Shown one piece after another: positions 7,542-18,183 of a stretch of DNA of 34,413 nt; the stretch's first letter is position 1; every line of letters starts with the position of its first letter. Source of the stretch: Pseudomonas cyclaminis (lineage in GTDB: Bacteria > Pseudomonadota > Gammaproteobacteria > Pseudomonadales > Pseudomonadaceae); assembly GCF_015163715.1 (NCBI RefSeq), contig NZ_JADDUM010000091.1, positions 1 to 34,413 on the forward strand, in the 5' to 3' direction. Position numbers and translations under genes: made by a program. The notes below the pieces were generated by a model. The model made no database searches. It was given only the letters and a program-made list of their open reading frames with translations, and had not been told where the DNA came from.

Positions 7542-9221
7542 ATGCTGACCATCAACCATACATTCAGCCAAGTACTTAAAAACAACACTGCCCAATGGAC
7601 GTTCGCTGACACACAGCAGTCGTACTCCATCGAAGCCCTCGGCACGCTCGTTGACAAGTACGCGGCAAAACTGGCCACTCAAGGGTTGCAGGAGCAGGCC
7701 CGGGTCGGCTTGATCCTCAATAACAGTATCGAGTTGGTCGGCTATCTGATGGCGTGCTGGCGACTCAACCTGGTCGCGGTCCCACTGCGGACCAAGTCCG
7801 GTAAATATGTGAATTACGCCGACTTCCTGGCGGGCTGCAATCAGTCGTGCAGTTTCCAACTGTTGTTGTGCGACAAAGCGATCAGTGCCGAAGATATTGC
7901 GCTGTGGCGCACGGCAACCGGGCTGAATATCCACTCGGAACCGACGTTCGACCCACCTGCCCTGCCCACCCCGCCGCGGGTCGTCGAGGCCACGCCGCAG
8001 GACATGGCGATCATTCAGTTCTCCTCGGGCAGTACCGGTTTCCCCAAGGGCGTGATTGTGACCCACGCCATGATCATCAATCAGCTCCAGCACATCGAAG
8101 ATTCCCATACTGCCAGCCGCCACGGCGCCAGCGTGCAAAGCTGCGCCTCGTGGACGCCGATCCACCACGACATGGGCCTGTTCACCGGCGTGCTGTTCCC
8201 GATGTTCCGCGGCTGCAACCACCTGCTTGCCACCCCGGATTACTTCATGCGCAATCCGGCCCGCTGGTTCAAGCTGTTGTCCGAACACAAGGTCGATCTG
8301 AGTTTTTTCACCAACTCTGCGCTGGTGGCGGCCCTGCGCACGGTCAAACGCTTGTACGACGATGAAACCATCGACCTCTCCCGCCTGCACATCTACATCT
8401 CGGCAGAAAAAATCAGTGCCCTGGTACTCAGGAAAGTGCAGGAGCGCTTTGCCCCGCTCAAACTCGCCGCGGAGCATATCCACTCTGCCTACGGCATGGC
8501 GGAAAACAGCTTGGGCGCCAGCGCGAGCAAACTGGGCACACTGAAGATCCTCGCGGTGAACATTGGCGCCGATGGTGATGTGCGCCTGGCCGCCGATACC
8601 GACGAAACCCGCATTGAACTGGTGTCCTCCGGTGAAGCCAACCCTCGCCACCAGATCAGCGTGCGCGATGCCAACGACCTGCCTCTGGCGGATCTCAAGC
8701 TCGGTGAAATCAATATCGAGAGCGACTGCCTCACGCCGGGCTACCTGAATATGCCCGAGGCGACCCTGGCCAAGCTCAAGGACGGCCGCCTGCGTACCGG
8801 TGACCTGGGTTTCATGCATGAACAGGAGCTGTATTTCTACTCGCGCCAGGATGACCTGATCGTGATTGGCGGCAAGAACATCATCCCCGAGGACATCGAG
8901 GAAACCATCGAAGGGTTTGACTTTGTACGCGCGTCCGGCAGCGCGTTGCTGTCGATCGAAAACACCCATACCGGTCTGATGGAACTGCACCTGGTGCTTG
9001 AGGGCGACGCCAACGACACCGGCAGTGAACTGGCGAGAAAACAGCAAACCCTGACCCTCGCCGTGCTCGACGCCCACGATGCGCTGCTGAACCGCGTGCA
9101 CTTTTGCCCCAAGGGCAGCATCGAAAAAACCTCGAGCGGGAAGAAACGCCGGCGTGTCATTCGCCAACGCTTGATCGACAAGCAATTGGTGCCTTTTCAG
9201 CCAGCCGCTACCGGGGCTTGA
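7542..9221 (+). CDS. Fatty-acyl-AMP ligase (adenylate-forming starter-loading enzyme)
   Basis: 559 residues. ANL-superfamily enzyme. P-loop FSSGSTGFPKG at residues 160-170, HHDMGLFTGVLFPMF (the HDMGL form typical of fatty-acyl-AMP ligases), YGMAENSLGA for adenine binding, and a C-terminal lid with YFYSRQDDLIVIGGKNIIPE and KTSSGKKRRRV, Lys534 being the likely catalytic lysine. The expected role is to activate a fatty or other carboxylic acid as acyl-AMP and load it on the ACP encoded 33 bp downstream. The pairing with an ACP and a PKS supports a ligase feeding an ACP rather than a CoA ligase. I did not establish whether the usual FAAL insertion is present, and chain length cannot be deduced. 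The gene starts 58 bp after the outer-membrane protein gene. Confidence 0.85.
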   Translation: MLTINHTFSQVLKNNTAQWTFADTQQSYSIEALGTLVDKYAAKLATQGLQEQARVGLILNNSIELVGYLMACWRLNLVAVPLRTKSGKYVNYADFLAGCNQSCSFQLLLCDKAISAEDIALWRTATGLNIHSEPTFDPPALPTPPRVVEATPQDMAIIQFSSGSTGFPKGVIVTHAMIINQLQHIEDSHTASRHGASVQSCASWTPIHHDMGLFTGVLFPMFRGCNHLLATPDYFMRNPARWFKLLSEHKVDLSFFTNSALVAALRTVKRLYDDETIDLSRLHIYISAEKISALVLRKVQERFAPLKLAAEHIHSAYGMAENSLGASASKLGTLKILAVNIGADGDVRLAADTDETRIELVSSGEANPRHQISVRDANDLPLADLKLGEINIESDCLTPGYLNMPEATLAKLKDGRLRTGDLGFMHEQELYFYSRQDDLIVIGGKNIIPEDIEETIEGFDFVRASGSALLSIENTHTGLMELHLVLEGDANDTGSELARKQQTLTLAVLDAHDALLNRVHFCPKGSIEKTSSGKKRRRVIRQRLIDKQLVPFQPAATGA

Positions 9222-9254
9222 GCCTCACGCTATTTCACACGGAGAAGTGACCTG

Positions 9255-9689
9255 ATGAACGCACCCGCCGCTGATGCACTGGATTACACCCCACCACCGC
9301 TGTCGTCCGTCACGCGAGACGCCGTTGGCGATTGGATTTTCCGCTGGCTGCTTGATCGCGACTACAGCGAGAACCTGTCGATGTCGATTGATACGCCGTT
9401 TTCCGAGGTGGGTATGACCTCCATGGACGCGGTGGAACTGGCCGCCGAGCTGTCCCTGGTGTCCAACGTACCGCTGGACTCGACGATCGCCTGGCATTAC
9501 CCGACACCCGGTGAGCTGGCGGGTTATGTGGCTGACACGGCAAAGGCCGGCACGCCTGCGGCCCACTCGTCGATCCCGCTGGCCGAGCCTGCCGTCGACA
9601 AGGCCGGCCTGGCGCAGATGGATGAACAGGCAATGATGGCATTGCTGGAGAGTTTGCTCGGCCCCAAGAGCCCCACTGTCCAACGTTGA
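9255..9689 (+). CDS. Stand-alone acyl carrier protein for starter loading
   Basis: 144 residues. Carrier domain at about residues 20-95 with the phosphopantetheine site GMTSMDAVEL, the modified serine being Ser56. A Pro/Ala-rich linker follows, then a short acidic helix (MDEQAMMALLESLL). That helix resembles the C-terminal tail of the large PKS downstream (LTDAELIALLADEAL), so both look like docking elements for the coiled-coil N-terminus of the next protein. GGAG lies upstream of the ATG. Likely receives the acyl group from the ligase and passes it to the first ketosynthase. Confidence 0.88.
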   Translation: MNAPAADALDYTPPPLSSVTRDAVGDWIFRWLLDRDYSENLSMSIDTPFSEVGMTSMDAVELAAELSLVSNVPLDSTIAWHYPTPGELAGYVADTAKAGTPAAHSSIPLAEPAVDKAGLAQMDEQAMMALLESLLGPKSPTVQR

Positions 9690-9697
9690 CCGTCGCA

Positions 9698-9718
9698 AGC
9701 GGCGCACTTGGCGCCGCT
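9698..9718 (+). other. GC-rich hairpin between ACP and PKS genes
   Basis: Perfect 8-bp arms (AGCGGCGC and GCGCCGCT) with a 5-nt ACTTG loop, 8 nt after the ACP stop codon. No T run follows, so it is not a classical terminator. The 172-bp gap here is the longest inside the operon, and a second small hairpin (TCACCC / GGGTGA, 9819-9836) lies nearer the PKS start. It could set ligase/ACP versus PKS levels through transcript processing or attenuation. Confidence 0.45.
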
Positions 9719-9861
9719 CAAGACCTGCACACCGCTAAAAATCCCTGAACGACGGGCGGCCATTACGGCAGGCCGGTCAGCCCGTGGCCACGTTTTGGCG
9801 ATACGCACCGCTTTTTAATCACCCTGTTGCGGGTGAAGACTAACTTCTTGAGATCAAAACA

Positions 9862-12800
9862 ATGACATCGACAGACGCTAAACCCACGGAAATCAAGGAG
9901 CTTCTGGAAAATTCTGTCTATGAAATCCTCAATCTCAGGCAACAAGTCCAGCACCTGCAATCGAATCTGGATGAACCGATCGCCATCGTCGGCATCGGCT
10001 GCCGGTTCCCGGGCGGCGCGACCACACCGCAAGCCTTCTGGCAGCAACTGAAGAACGGCGACTGCGCCGTGCGCAATATCAGCGATGAACGCTGGTCCGC
10101 GGACGATTATTTCCATCAGGACGCCGGCATGGCCGGAAAGATCTACAGCCAGCACGGCGGCTTGCTGGACAACATCGATCACTTCGACGCCCAGCTGTTC
10201 AAGCTGCCGACGCACGAAGCCAACCTGATGGACCCCCAGCAGCGCCAACTGCTGATGGTGTGCTGGGAAGCGTTGCGCGACGCCAACCAGAACCTCGATG
10301 AGTTGAAGGGCAGCAAGACCGGGGTGTTCCTTGGCATGAGCACCAACGACTATGGGCGCCTGGCCATCGACCCGCTGACCCCAAGCCTGATCGACGCCTA
10401 TGCATGCCTGGGCAATGCCCAGAGTGTGGCAGCAGGACGGGTGTCGTACCTGTTCGGCTTCCACGGGCCGACGCTGGCCCTGGACACCTCGTGTTCGTCC
10501 TCGTTGCTCAGCGTGCACCTGGCCTGCGACAGCTTGCGCAACGGCGAATCGAGCATGGCATTGGCCGGCGGAGTGAATGTGATTCTCGGCCCGGAAAACA
10601 GCATCGGCCTGTCGCGCATGCAGGCCTTGTCCCGCCAGGGGCTGTGCCGCACCTTCGATGCCGAGGCCGACGGTTATGTCCGCGGTGAAGGCTGCGGTGT
10701 CGTGGTGCTCAAGACACTGACCCAGGCACGCCTGGACAATGATCATGTCTACGCGGTGATCCGTGGCTCGGCGGCCAACCACGATGGCGCCAGCAACGGC
10801 CTGACGGCACCCAACGGGCGCATGCAGCAGGCGGTGATCGAAGCCGCACTCAAAGAGGCCCGGGTGAGTCCCGAGCACATTCATTACGTCGAGACCCACG
10901 GTACCGGGACGCCCCTGGGCGATCCAATTGAAGCCAACGCGTTACTGCGTGCCTTACGCCGGGACGCCGCAGGCGTGCCGCTGCTGATTGGCTCGGTGAA
11001 GACCAATATCGGTCACCTGGAGTCCGCAGCCGGCATTGCGGCCTTGATCAAATTGACGCTCTCGCTCAAGCACAACCTGATCGTGCCGCACCTGCACTTT
11101 TCCACACCCAACCCTCATATCAATTGGGCCGCGAACAACCTGGTGGTGCCTACCCAAAGCCAGGCCTGGCCACAACAGGACACGCCCCATTACGCCGGCG
11201 TCAGCGCATTCGGCCTGAGCGGGACCAATGTCCATATTATCCTGTCGTCAGCGCAGGACGATGGCCCGTCGGACGCACCCGACACTTCCCCCGGCATCCT
11301 CAGTTTTACCGCTTCCTCGGCGCAGACGCTCGCGCTCACCGCTGCGCGCTGGGAAACCTACCTGCGCGACACCACACACGCATTCAACGATGTCTGCCTA
11401 AACAGCACCCGCTACCGACAGGCAGCAAAACACCGCTTGGCAGTAGTGGCCGATACCGCCCAGGACGCCAGCCAGTTGCTCGCGCGATTTGTCGCTGGCG
11501 AATGCCCGGAGGCGGTTTATCAAGGTGTTGCGCCAGGCAACCCGATGACCCCGAACCTGATGTTCTCCGGCCAGGGCGCGCAATACATCGGCATGGGCGA
11601 GCAGTTGTATGCCAGCCAGGCGGTGTTCCAGGAAGCCCTGGACCAGTGCGACGCGCTCTATCAGCGTGAAGTCGGCCACGGCATTAAAGACGTGCTGTGG
11701 GGAAGCCGCGCGGCAGAGCTGGCCGAGACCCATTACACCCAACCGGCGATTTTCTGCCTTCAATACGCGTTGACCCGCCTCTGGGCCAGCCTGGGCATCA
11801 CCCCGGCAGCCGTGATCGGGCACAGCCTGGGCGAGTATGCGGCGGCGTGCGCGGCCGGGGTATTTTCCTTGGAGGACGGGCTCAAACTGATTATCCAGCG
11901 CGGCCAGTTGATGACCGCCCTCACCGCCCCCGGCGCCATGCTGGCGGTGCACACCGAGCGCGAAACCCTTGAGCACCTGTTGGTAGCGTTTGCCGATCAG
12001 GTCTCGATTGCCGCGCAAAACAGCCGCCATGACTTGGTGATCTCCGGCCAGGCCACGGCGATCACGCAGATAAAACACCAACTCGATGAACAAGGCGTAC
12101 GCAATACGCCCCTGGCGGTTTCGCGGGCGTTTCACAGCAGCTTGATGCAACCGATGCTCGAAGCGTTTGCACGGGTGGCCGCGCAGGTTCGCTACAGCGC
12201 ACCCACGCTGCCGTTCTATTCAACCGTACTGGGGCGACGCGTCGACCATGAACTGTGCGACGCCCAGTACTGGGTCCGTCAGATTGCCGCCCCCGTAGAG
12301 TTCCATGCCGCTCTCCAGGCTCTGCTGGCGGAGCAACCGCACCTGCTGCTGGAAGTCGGTCCGAGCGCCACGTTGACCGACCTTGCCCGTCGCGAACTGG
12401 CCGCTGACGATACGCGCGCGCTGCTCGCCTCGTTGCACAAGGGCCACGATGACAACCGCATGCTGCGCAAGAACCTTGCGCAACTCTATGTCCACGGTGG
12501 GCTGTCCACCCTCCCCGCGCCCCAGGCCAATGTGCGCAAGCTGGCGCTGCCGTTTGAGGCACTCGACGAAAAACCCTACTGGTTTGAAGGCGGCGCGAAA
12601 CCTGCCGTCAAACGCCGTGCAGTTGCCTCGGCGACGGCACCTGCCGGGCAGCAACTGTGCGTCCACCGCCAATGGCACGCCACCGGCAACTTCCGTGAAC
12701 ATCGACAGCCCCTGGACGGCCGCTGGCTGCTGGTGTGCGATGCCCCTGAGCTGATCGAAGCGATGCAACACCCGGCGTTCACCCACGTGCTCGCCAGCGA

Positions 12801-13763
12801 ACTCGCAACGCTCGACCGTTTCGCGGGCGCGTCATTTGATGCCGTCCTGTACCTCAGCACGTCGACCAGAACCGACGCGGGGCCGGCCGCCGTCGAGCAT
12901 GTCCAGGACTTCGCCACCCTCGGCACACACCTGTGCGCCTTGCCGTGCCTCGCGCCGAATGCGCGTTTCGTCGTCGCCCACTGCAACCCGAGTCCGACAG
13001 CCCGCTTGATTCACAGCACCAGCGTCGGGCTGGTCAAGACCCTGGCGCAAGAGTTCACACACCTGCGGTTCAGCCAGGTCGACGTGCTGCCCGGCCCGTC
13101 GCTGGCTGAAGATGCTCTGCGCCTGCTGGATTGGCTCGCCGCCCCCGCCAGCGCCGCCGTGCCCTTTGAAGTGCGCCTCGACAAAGATGACGCCTACGAA
13201 TGCCGCCTCGTGGACCTCGCCCCTGCACAGCCGACGCCGCTGGTTATCCGGGCCGACCGCAGCTACTTGATCACCGGAGGCCTGGGTGCCCTTGGCCTGG
13301 AGATTGCCCAGGGCCTCGCGGCCAAGGGCGCCGGCCAGTTGCTGCTGGTGTCACGACGCAACGCGCTGGACGTTCACCAACAGGCCATTGTCGGCCGGCT
13401 GCGTGAACAAGGCTGCGATGTCAGAACGGTGTCCATGGACATCAACGACAGAGCCGCCCTGGCCGGGTTGATCGCCGAGTGCGGGCAGGCCCTGTTGCCG
13501 CTGGCTGGGGTCATCCATGCGGCCGGCGCACTCAACGACTGCCGGCTTGACGGCCTGAGCCGCGACGCCGTGGCCGCGATACTGGCGCCCAAGGTCGCGC
13601 CCGCCTGGCACCTGCACGAACTCACCGCTCACCTGGTGCTGGATTGCTTCGCACTGTTCTCTTCAGCGTCCGCCGTGTTTGGCAACTACGCCCAAGGACC
13701 GTATTGCGCCGGCAACAGCTTCCTGGATGAGCTGGCGGTGTTTCGCAACGCCCAAGGGTTGTC
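9862..13763 (+). CDS. PKS part 1: docking helix, KS1, AT1, KR1 (to the first frameshift)
   Basis: Starts [20 protein letters not shown], a helical docking segment, then KS1 from residue 38. KS1 catalytic residues are intact: Cys211 (DTSCSSS), His346 (ETHGTGT), His385 (NIGHLE). AT1 has GQGAQ, the GHSLGEY active site with Ser655, and AFHSS with His758, which points to malonyl-CoA. No DH follows. KR1 has GGLGALG from about residue 1139, Ser in LFSSAS, Tyr1281 and Asn1285, so it should be active; LND at the LDD position suggests a B-type alcohol. The ribosome site is poor (GAG about 10 nt before ATG). In the given frame the protein runs on to a stop at 13860, but the last ~30 residues are out of frame. 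The correct KR1 continuation, ATSYAWGPWAGAGMAS, is in the frame used by part 2. Confidence 0.88.
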
Positions 13764-16700
13764 GCGACCAGCTACGCCTGGGGCCCATGGGCCGGTGCCG
13801 GCATGGCCAGCACCGACGCAACCACTGCCGCCGCGCTGGCGGCCCAGGGCCTGGGCCTGATCGCGCCTGCCGAGGGGCTGAAGGCGTTCTTTACCCTGTT
13901 GTCCGGGCCACACCACAACCCGCTGGTGCTCAACCTGCGCCAGGGTGCCCTGGCCGCGTTCCAGCACACGCCTTCCAGCCCTGCGCTGATGCGGCTCTAC
14001 AGCCAGTCGAACGCCAAGGTGCCGGCGTCTTCAGTCGAGCCTGCGGCGCAACCTCCATTGCGTACCTACGTTGACAGAATGCGTCCCCTGCCCCCGAGTG
14101 ACGCCATCGAACGCCTGTTACGCGAGAGCATCGCCGAGGTCTCAGGCAGCCACGAAGGCGAGCACTACAACCTCGATGCGCCGTTGGTCGAGATGGGCCT
14201 GGATTCCCTGATGGCGGTGCAATTGCGCAATCGGCTATCGACCCTGACCGGCGAGACATTGCCGGTGAGCTTGCTGTTCGACTATCCAAGCCTGGGACAA
14301 CTCACCGGCTACCTGCTGTCGTTGCTCAAGGAACCCACCCCGCACGCCATCGAGGCCAACACCGCCGTTGCATCGGCGCAGCAGGACATTGCAATTATCG
14401 GCATGGGCTGCCGCTACCCCGGTGGTGTAACCGACCCGGCATCGTTCTGGTCGATGCTGGTGGAGGGCATCGATGGGGTGGGCGAAGTCGGCAATGCGCG
14501 CTGGAACAGCGCGGAGTACTTTGACGCAGACCCCGACGCCCCCGGCAAAATGTACAGCCGCTGGGGTGGCCTGCTCGACGACGTTACCGGCTTTGATAAC
14601 GGCTTTTTCAACATCAGCAGCCAGGAAGCCATCAGCATGGACCCCCAGCAGCGACTGTTACTGGAAGTCGGTTGGGAAGCCCTGGAACACGCCGGCGTAC
14701 TGCCGTCGACGGTGGAAAAAGGCGGGATTTTTGTTGGCTGCGGCCCCAATGAGTACAGCCACATTCTCAATGCGCCGGGTGCTCCCGAGACCAGCGCGTA
14801 CTTCGCCACGGGCAACTCGATCAGCGTGAATGCCGGTCGCCTGGCGTACTTCCTCGGTTGGGAAGGCCCCGCCATTGCCATCGATACGGCCTGCTCATCC
14901 AGCCTGGTCAGCGTTGCCCTTGCCTGCCAGAGCCTGCGCAGTGGCGAGTGCACGGTGGCACTGGCGGGCGGTGTCAACCTGACGCTGTCGCCCCACACCA
15001 ACGTGGCGCTGTCCAAGGCCCGTATGCTGTCCCCTGACGGACGCTGCAAAACCTTCGACCAGGCCGCCGACGGCTACGTGCGCTCCGAGGGCTGCGGCCT
15101 GGTGCTGCTCAAACCACTGGACGCCGCGCTGCGCGATGGCGACAACGTACTGGGCGTGATCAAAGGCAGCAGCATCAACCAGGACGGTCGCAGCCAAGGC
15201 CTCACCGCGCCTAATGGCCCGGCACAGGAACGTGTGATGCGCGCCGCCCTGGCCAACGCAGGCGTCGCACCGCATGCCGTGCAATACCTGGAGGCCCATG
15301 GCACAGGGACGCCCTTGGGCGACCCGATCGAAATGCGCTCCATCGAGGCTGTCTATGGGCAGCGGGCCGACCTTGCTCCGCTGTATGTCGGCTCGGTCAA
15401 GACCAACATCGGCCACACCGAAGCCGCCGCCGGCGTGGCCAGTCTGATCAAGCTGTCGTTGATGCTGCAACACGGCACCATCGCGCGCAATTTGCACCTG
15501 AACCGGCTCAACCAGCATTTCAGCGCGGATATCCTGGGCGATGCGCCCAACGTCGTGGTCGCCGACCAACTGCGCCCGTGGCCGACGCAGGCACCTGCCA
15601 TCGGGGCGGTCAGTTCGTTCGGTTTCAGCGGCACCAACGCCCACCTCGTGCTTGCCCAAGGGGCCGTTGCGCCCGTAGGACTGCCAGCGGCGCAGGACAA
15701 CAGGCCCTATCTGTTGCCGCTCTCTGCGCGCACGCCGACCGCGTTGACCGCACTCAAAGCCAAGTACGCCAAGTGGCTGCAGCACAGCGACGTGGACCTT
15801 GCCAGCCTGTGCCACAGCGCCAGCACCACGCGTGCGCATTTCGAGATCCGCCAGGCATTCGTCGCAACCTCGACACAGCAGTTGTGCGAGCAACTGCTGG
15901 CGCCTTCAACCCGGGTGCCTGCGACCGACCTGCGCGGCACAACGGGTACCGCGTTCCTCTTCACCGGCCAGGGCAGCCAGTACCTGGGCATGGGGCGCAC
16001 GCTCTACGCCCAGGAACCGACATTCAAACAGGCGCTGGATGAATGCGCGACACTCATGCAGCCATTACTGCAAGGCTCGATCCTGGACGTGATGTGGGCT
16101 GACGATGCGCGCCAGTTGAACGACACCTACTACACCCAGCCGGCCTTGTTCGCCCTGCAATATGCCTTGGGCAAACAATGGATGGCATGGGGCGTGATGC
16201 CCGCCTACGTGCTCGGGCATAGCGTGGGTGAATACGCGGCAGCCTGCCTGGGCGGCGTGATGTCCCTTGAGGATGGCGTGCGCCTGATCTGTGCCAGGGC
16301 CAGGCTGATGGTCGAGCACTGCGAGAAAGGGTCGATGCTGGTGGTGCATGCCGACCACGCGACCACCCAGGGCCTGCTCGATGCCCTTGGCGATGTCACT
16401 GACACCCTGGCTATCGGTGCCCGTAACGGCCCGGCGAACACTGTGGTCTCGGGCTGCTCGCTCACCCTGCAACGCCTGATCGCGCTGTGCGCCGAACGTG
16501 ACGTGGACGCCCAATCCCTGCGCGTCTCCCACGGTTTCCATTCACCGCTGATGGCGCCCATGCTGGAGGCGTTCCGTGCTGTGGCGCAGGGCATTGCGTT
16601 CCAACCATCGTCCATCACCTTCGTGTCCACCGTCACCGGCACCGTGCTGAAGGACGAATACGCCTGCGCTGACTACTGGGTTCGCCATGTCCAGGCGCCT

Positions 16701-18183
16701 GTGCTGCTCGACACGGCGCTCAACACCCTGCAAGGCTTGCAACCACTGGCCGGGCTGGAAATCGGGCCGTCCACCCAATTTATCGGGATGGCCAGACGCT
16801 GCCTCACTGACTCAAGCATCTGCTGGTTGTCGTCCTTCAAGGCAAAAACCTGTGATCGCCAACAGATGTTGGACGCTCTCGCGCAGCTGTATATCCGCCA
16901 GCTCACCCCGACCTGGCCGCAGCTGTTCGCGCCGCAACACGCCCGGCCGCGCCTCACCCTGCCGACCTATGTCTTTGAGCACCGGCCGTTCTGGCCCAGG
17001 CACGATGGCCAGCATTTGTACCCGTCGCGCCAGCCCCACAGCCAAGCGCAACACCCAGATTTGCCCAAACTGGGGCAAAAGACCGCCAGTGCCACGGGCG
17101 ATGTGATCTATCAATTGAAGTTTGGCGGTGAGACGCCCTTTCCGATAAATGACCACCAGCTCTACGGCACCACGGTCATTGCGGGCGCCACGCATTTGGC
17201 CATGTCCGCGCTGATTGCCAAGGACCTCGAGATTGCCCTCGGGTACGAACTCAGCGATGTCACCTTTCCCGGTGCCATGGTCTTCGCGACCGATGAGGTC
17301 AAACACTTCCAGTACATCGTTTCGCGCCAGAAAGGCACCGTCGATATTGCCGGCTACAGCCGTACCGAAGGTGCTGAAGGCGCCTGGCAACATAACTTCG
17401 CCTGCACCCTGGCTGAGCCGTCTGCGGCAAACCCGGCAAAAGCTCGGACCGTTGACCCGCAGTCCCTTGTCCAGGGCCTGGACCAGCAACTGGACGGGCT
17501 GGCGTTCTACCGTGAAATGGCGGCGGCCGGGTATGAGCTCAATGGCTGTTTTCGCTGGGTGGAACAGATCTGGCGGCGCCCGGGTGAAGCACTCTCCCGC
17601 CTGCGTCAACCGGGCAGCCTGGAGCAAGGCTACGTCGTCGCCCCAGGGTTGATGGACGCGTTTTTCCAGACCACTGCGGCGGCCTCCTATGAGGCGCAGT
17701 TCAGCCTGGCGGGGCGCGATACCCTGTACATCCCTTTCGCAATTGACGCGCTTGAGGTGCTCCAGCAGGTCAAGGGGCCGCTCTGGTGCCACGTGGTGTG
17801 CCTGTCCCCGGCCCCCCTGAACGCCGCCGATGCCGCGCTTGAGGCCTACAGTCATCGGGTCAGCGTGTACGACCAGCAAGGCCGGCCGGTGGTGGTCGTA
17901 GAGGCGCTGCGCAGCAAGCGGGCACCCAAGTCGGTGCTGATCGACTCACTCAAGCAACAGCGCTCGCTGGCATATCAGCTCGACTGGGTGCCGGCTGTCG
18001 CCGCTGTCGAACCGGCGCGCCCGGTATCGACGACGGCCAACCCGCTGTGGGTGATCCTGGCAGACAACCACGACCACGCGCCGGAGCTGCAACAGCGCTT
18101 GCAGCGCCTCGGCAAGCGGGTGCTGTGCCTGAGCGCCGACGGCACGCTGGATGGCCACGCACGCCTGGAACTCACGGCGTGCC
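13764..18183 (+). CDS. PKS part 2: end of KR1, ACP1, KS2, AT2, DH2, structural half of KR2
   Basis: Opens with the KR1 tail, then ACP1 (GLDSLMA, Ser1449). KS2 starts near residue 1510 with Cys1678 (DTACSSS), His1813 (EAHGTGT) and His1852 (NIGHTE). AT2 carries GQGSQ, GHSVGEY (Ser2121) and HGFHSP (His2227), again malonyl-type. DH2 has the catalytic His2432 in DHQLYGTTVIAG and Asp2599 in DAFFQ, so it looks active although the usual Pro of the HxxxGxxxxP motif is Ala. The reading frame ends at a TAA at 18201-18203 after the second frameshift. The correct continuation, PGSLADVIEPWAQGQ, is in the next frame. This frame has a first in-frame ATG at 13803, which gene finders may report as a start, but it lies inside the KR1 domain. 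Confidence 0.86.

Noticed and set aside
7461..9185. 574-codon minus-strand open frame over the acyl-AMP ligase
   Set aside because: Antisense shadow of a gene with clear adenylation motifs; the composition is that of a reversed GC-rich gene.
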